Below the pieces are notes generated by a model. That model made no database searches. It worked only from the letters and a program-made list of their open reading frames with translations, and was not told where the DNA came from. A DNA stretch of 5,753 nucleotides from positions 1 through 5,753 of the forward strand of contig CANQLS010000102.1 of assembly GCA_947624765.1 (NCBI GenBank). Reading direction: 5' to 3'. The position numbers and the translations under genes were made by a program. Shown piece by piece: positions 5,486-5,753 of this stretch (the first letter of the stretch is position 1; every line of letters starts with the position of its first letter). This DNA is from an uncultured Clostridia bacterium. Lineage in GTDB: Bacteria; Bacillota; Clostridia; TANB77; UBA1234.

Positions 5486-5520
5486 AAAAGGAATGAAAAT
5501 CAAAGATTTCCATTCCTTTT
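5486..5520. terminator. Bidirectional intrinsic terminator between the 69-aa gene and tuf
   Basis: A 15-bp stem (5486-5500 with 5506-5520) closes a CAAAG loop, with GGAATG/CATTCC at its heart. It lies between two convergent genes, 13 nt past the 69-aa gene and 20 nt past the tuf stop. Its AAAA/TTTT ends supply a U-tract in both directions. The single imperfect pair is A-C in the plus-strand RNA but G-U in the minus-strand RNA, so the hairpin is fully paired only in the tuf transcript. Confidence 0.85.
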
Positions 5521-5539
5521 TGTATTAACAATATTGAAA

Positions 5540-5753
5540 CTATTGAGCTATTTCTGTAACGATACCAGCTCCAACTGTTCTACCGCCTTCACGAATAGCG
5601 AATTTTAATCCTTTTTCAATAGCAACAGGTGTAATTAATTCAATATCCATTGTAACGTTATCACCTGGCATAACCATTTCTGTACCAGCTGGTAATTGTA
5701 CAACACCTGTAACGTCTGTTGTTCTGAAGTAGAATTGTGGTCTATAGTTATTG
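5540..5753 (-). CDS. tuf: Elongation factor Tu, C-terminal 70 residues (5' part beyond window)
   Basis: Stop at 5540-5542 and an open frame to the right edge. The translation is the end of EF-Tu domain 3: PQFYFRTTDVTG, then MVMPGDNV, then KFAIREGGRTVGAGIVTEI and a final AQ. EF-Tu carries aminoacyl-tRNA to the ribosome as a GTP complex; domain 3 contacts the tRNA T stem and EF-Ts. The GTPase domain is outside the window. The codons favour A/T-ending forms, as in the genome around it. It is the only clear core gene in the window. Confidence 0.97.
   Translation of the reverse strand, partial: NNYRPQFYFRTTDVTGVVQLPAGTEMVMPGDNVTMDIELITPVAIEKGLKFAIREGGRTVGAGIVTEIAQ

Overview
This is an AT-rich window of Bacillota (Firmicutes) type, most likely from a gut-associated, Clostridia-like bacterium. 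The support is strong AGGAGG-type ribosome sites, sigma-A promoters with consensus boxes, the style of the EF-Tu C-terminus and the families present. No RNA marker is present, so a finer placement is not supported.

Left half (1-3393, minus strand): two tandem paralogous genes for large surface-type proteins. Each has a prepilin-like N-terminus (short basic leader, Gly, hydrophobic helix) and a long exported part. The upstream copy (1474-3393, 639 aa) is complete. Its C-terminal half has the C-type-lectin/formylglycine-generating-enzyme-like (SUMF1) fold signature. It ends in a block that looks like the variable region (VR) of a diversity-generating retroelement (DGR) target. The other copy (1-934) runs off the left edge, so its C-terminus is not visible. 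No reverse transcriptase or template repeat is in the window, so the DGR reading is an inference. The two copies share short blocks that are almost identical in DNA inside otherwise diverged sequence. The complete copy also has GC-richer stretches, which suggests gene conversion or mosaic origin. The 539 bases between the copies hold a probable terminator, a (TG)10 microsatellite, two hairpins (one GC-rich and REP-like) and no convincing gene.

Middle (3394-3847): a divergent control region. A 25-bp dyad (11-bp perfect arms) and a weaker adjoining copy lie between the variable-protein gene and a 79-aa XRE-family regulator. The stronger dyad covers the -10 box and spacer of the promoter of the 639-aa gene. 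The regulator probably represses itself and the surface-protein gene.

Right half (3782-5753): a dUTPase-family gene behind a perfect TTGACA-N17-TATAAT promoter; a convergent ATP-grasp ligase gene of unknown substrate, whose stop codon overlaps the dUTPase stop; a divergently transcribed 69-aa protein of unknown function; a bidirectional terminator; and the 3' end of tuf (EF-Tu). Apart from tuf and perhaps the dUTPase, the cassette looks accessory and sits beside a core gene. The most interesting unit is the regulator, its double operator, and the pilin-lectin protein with the hypervariable-looking end.
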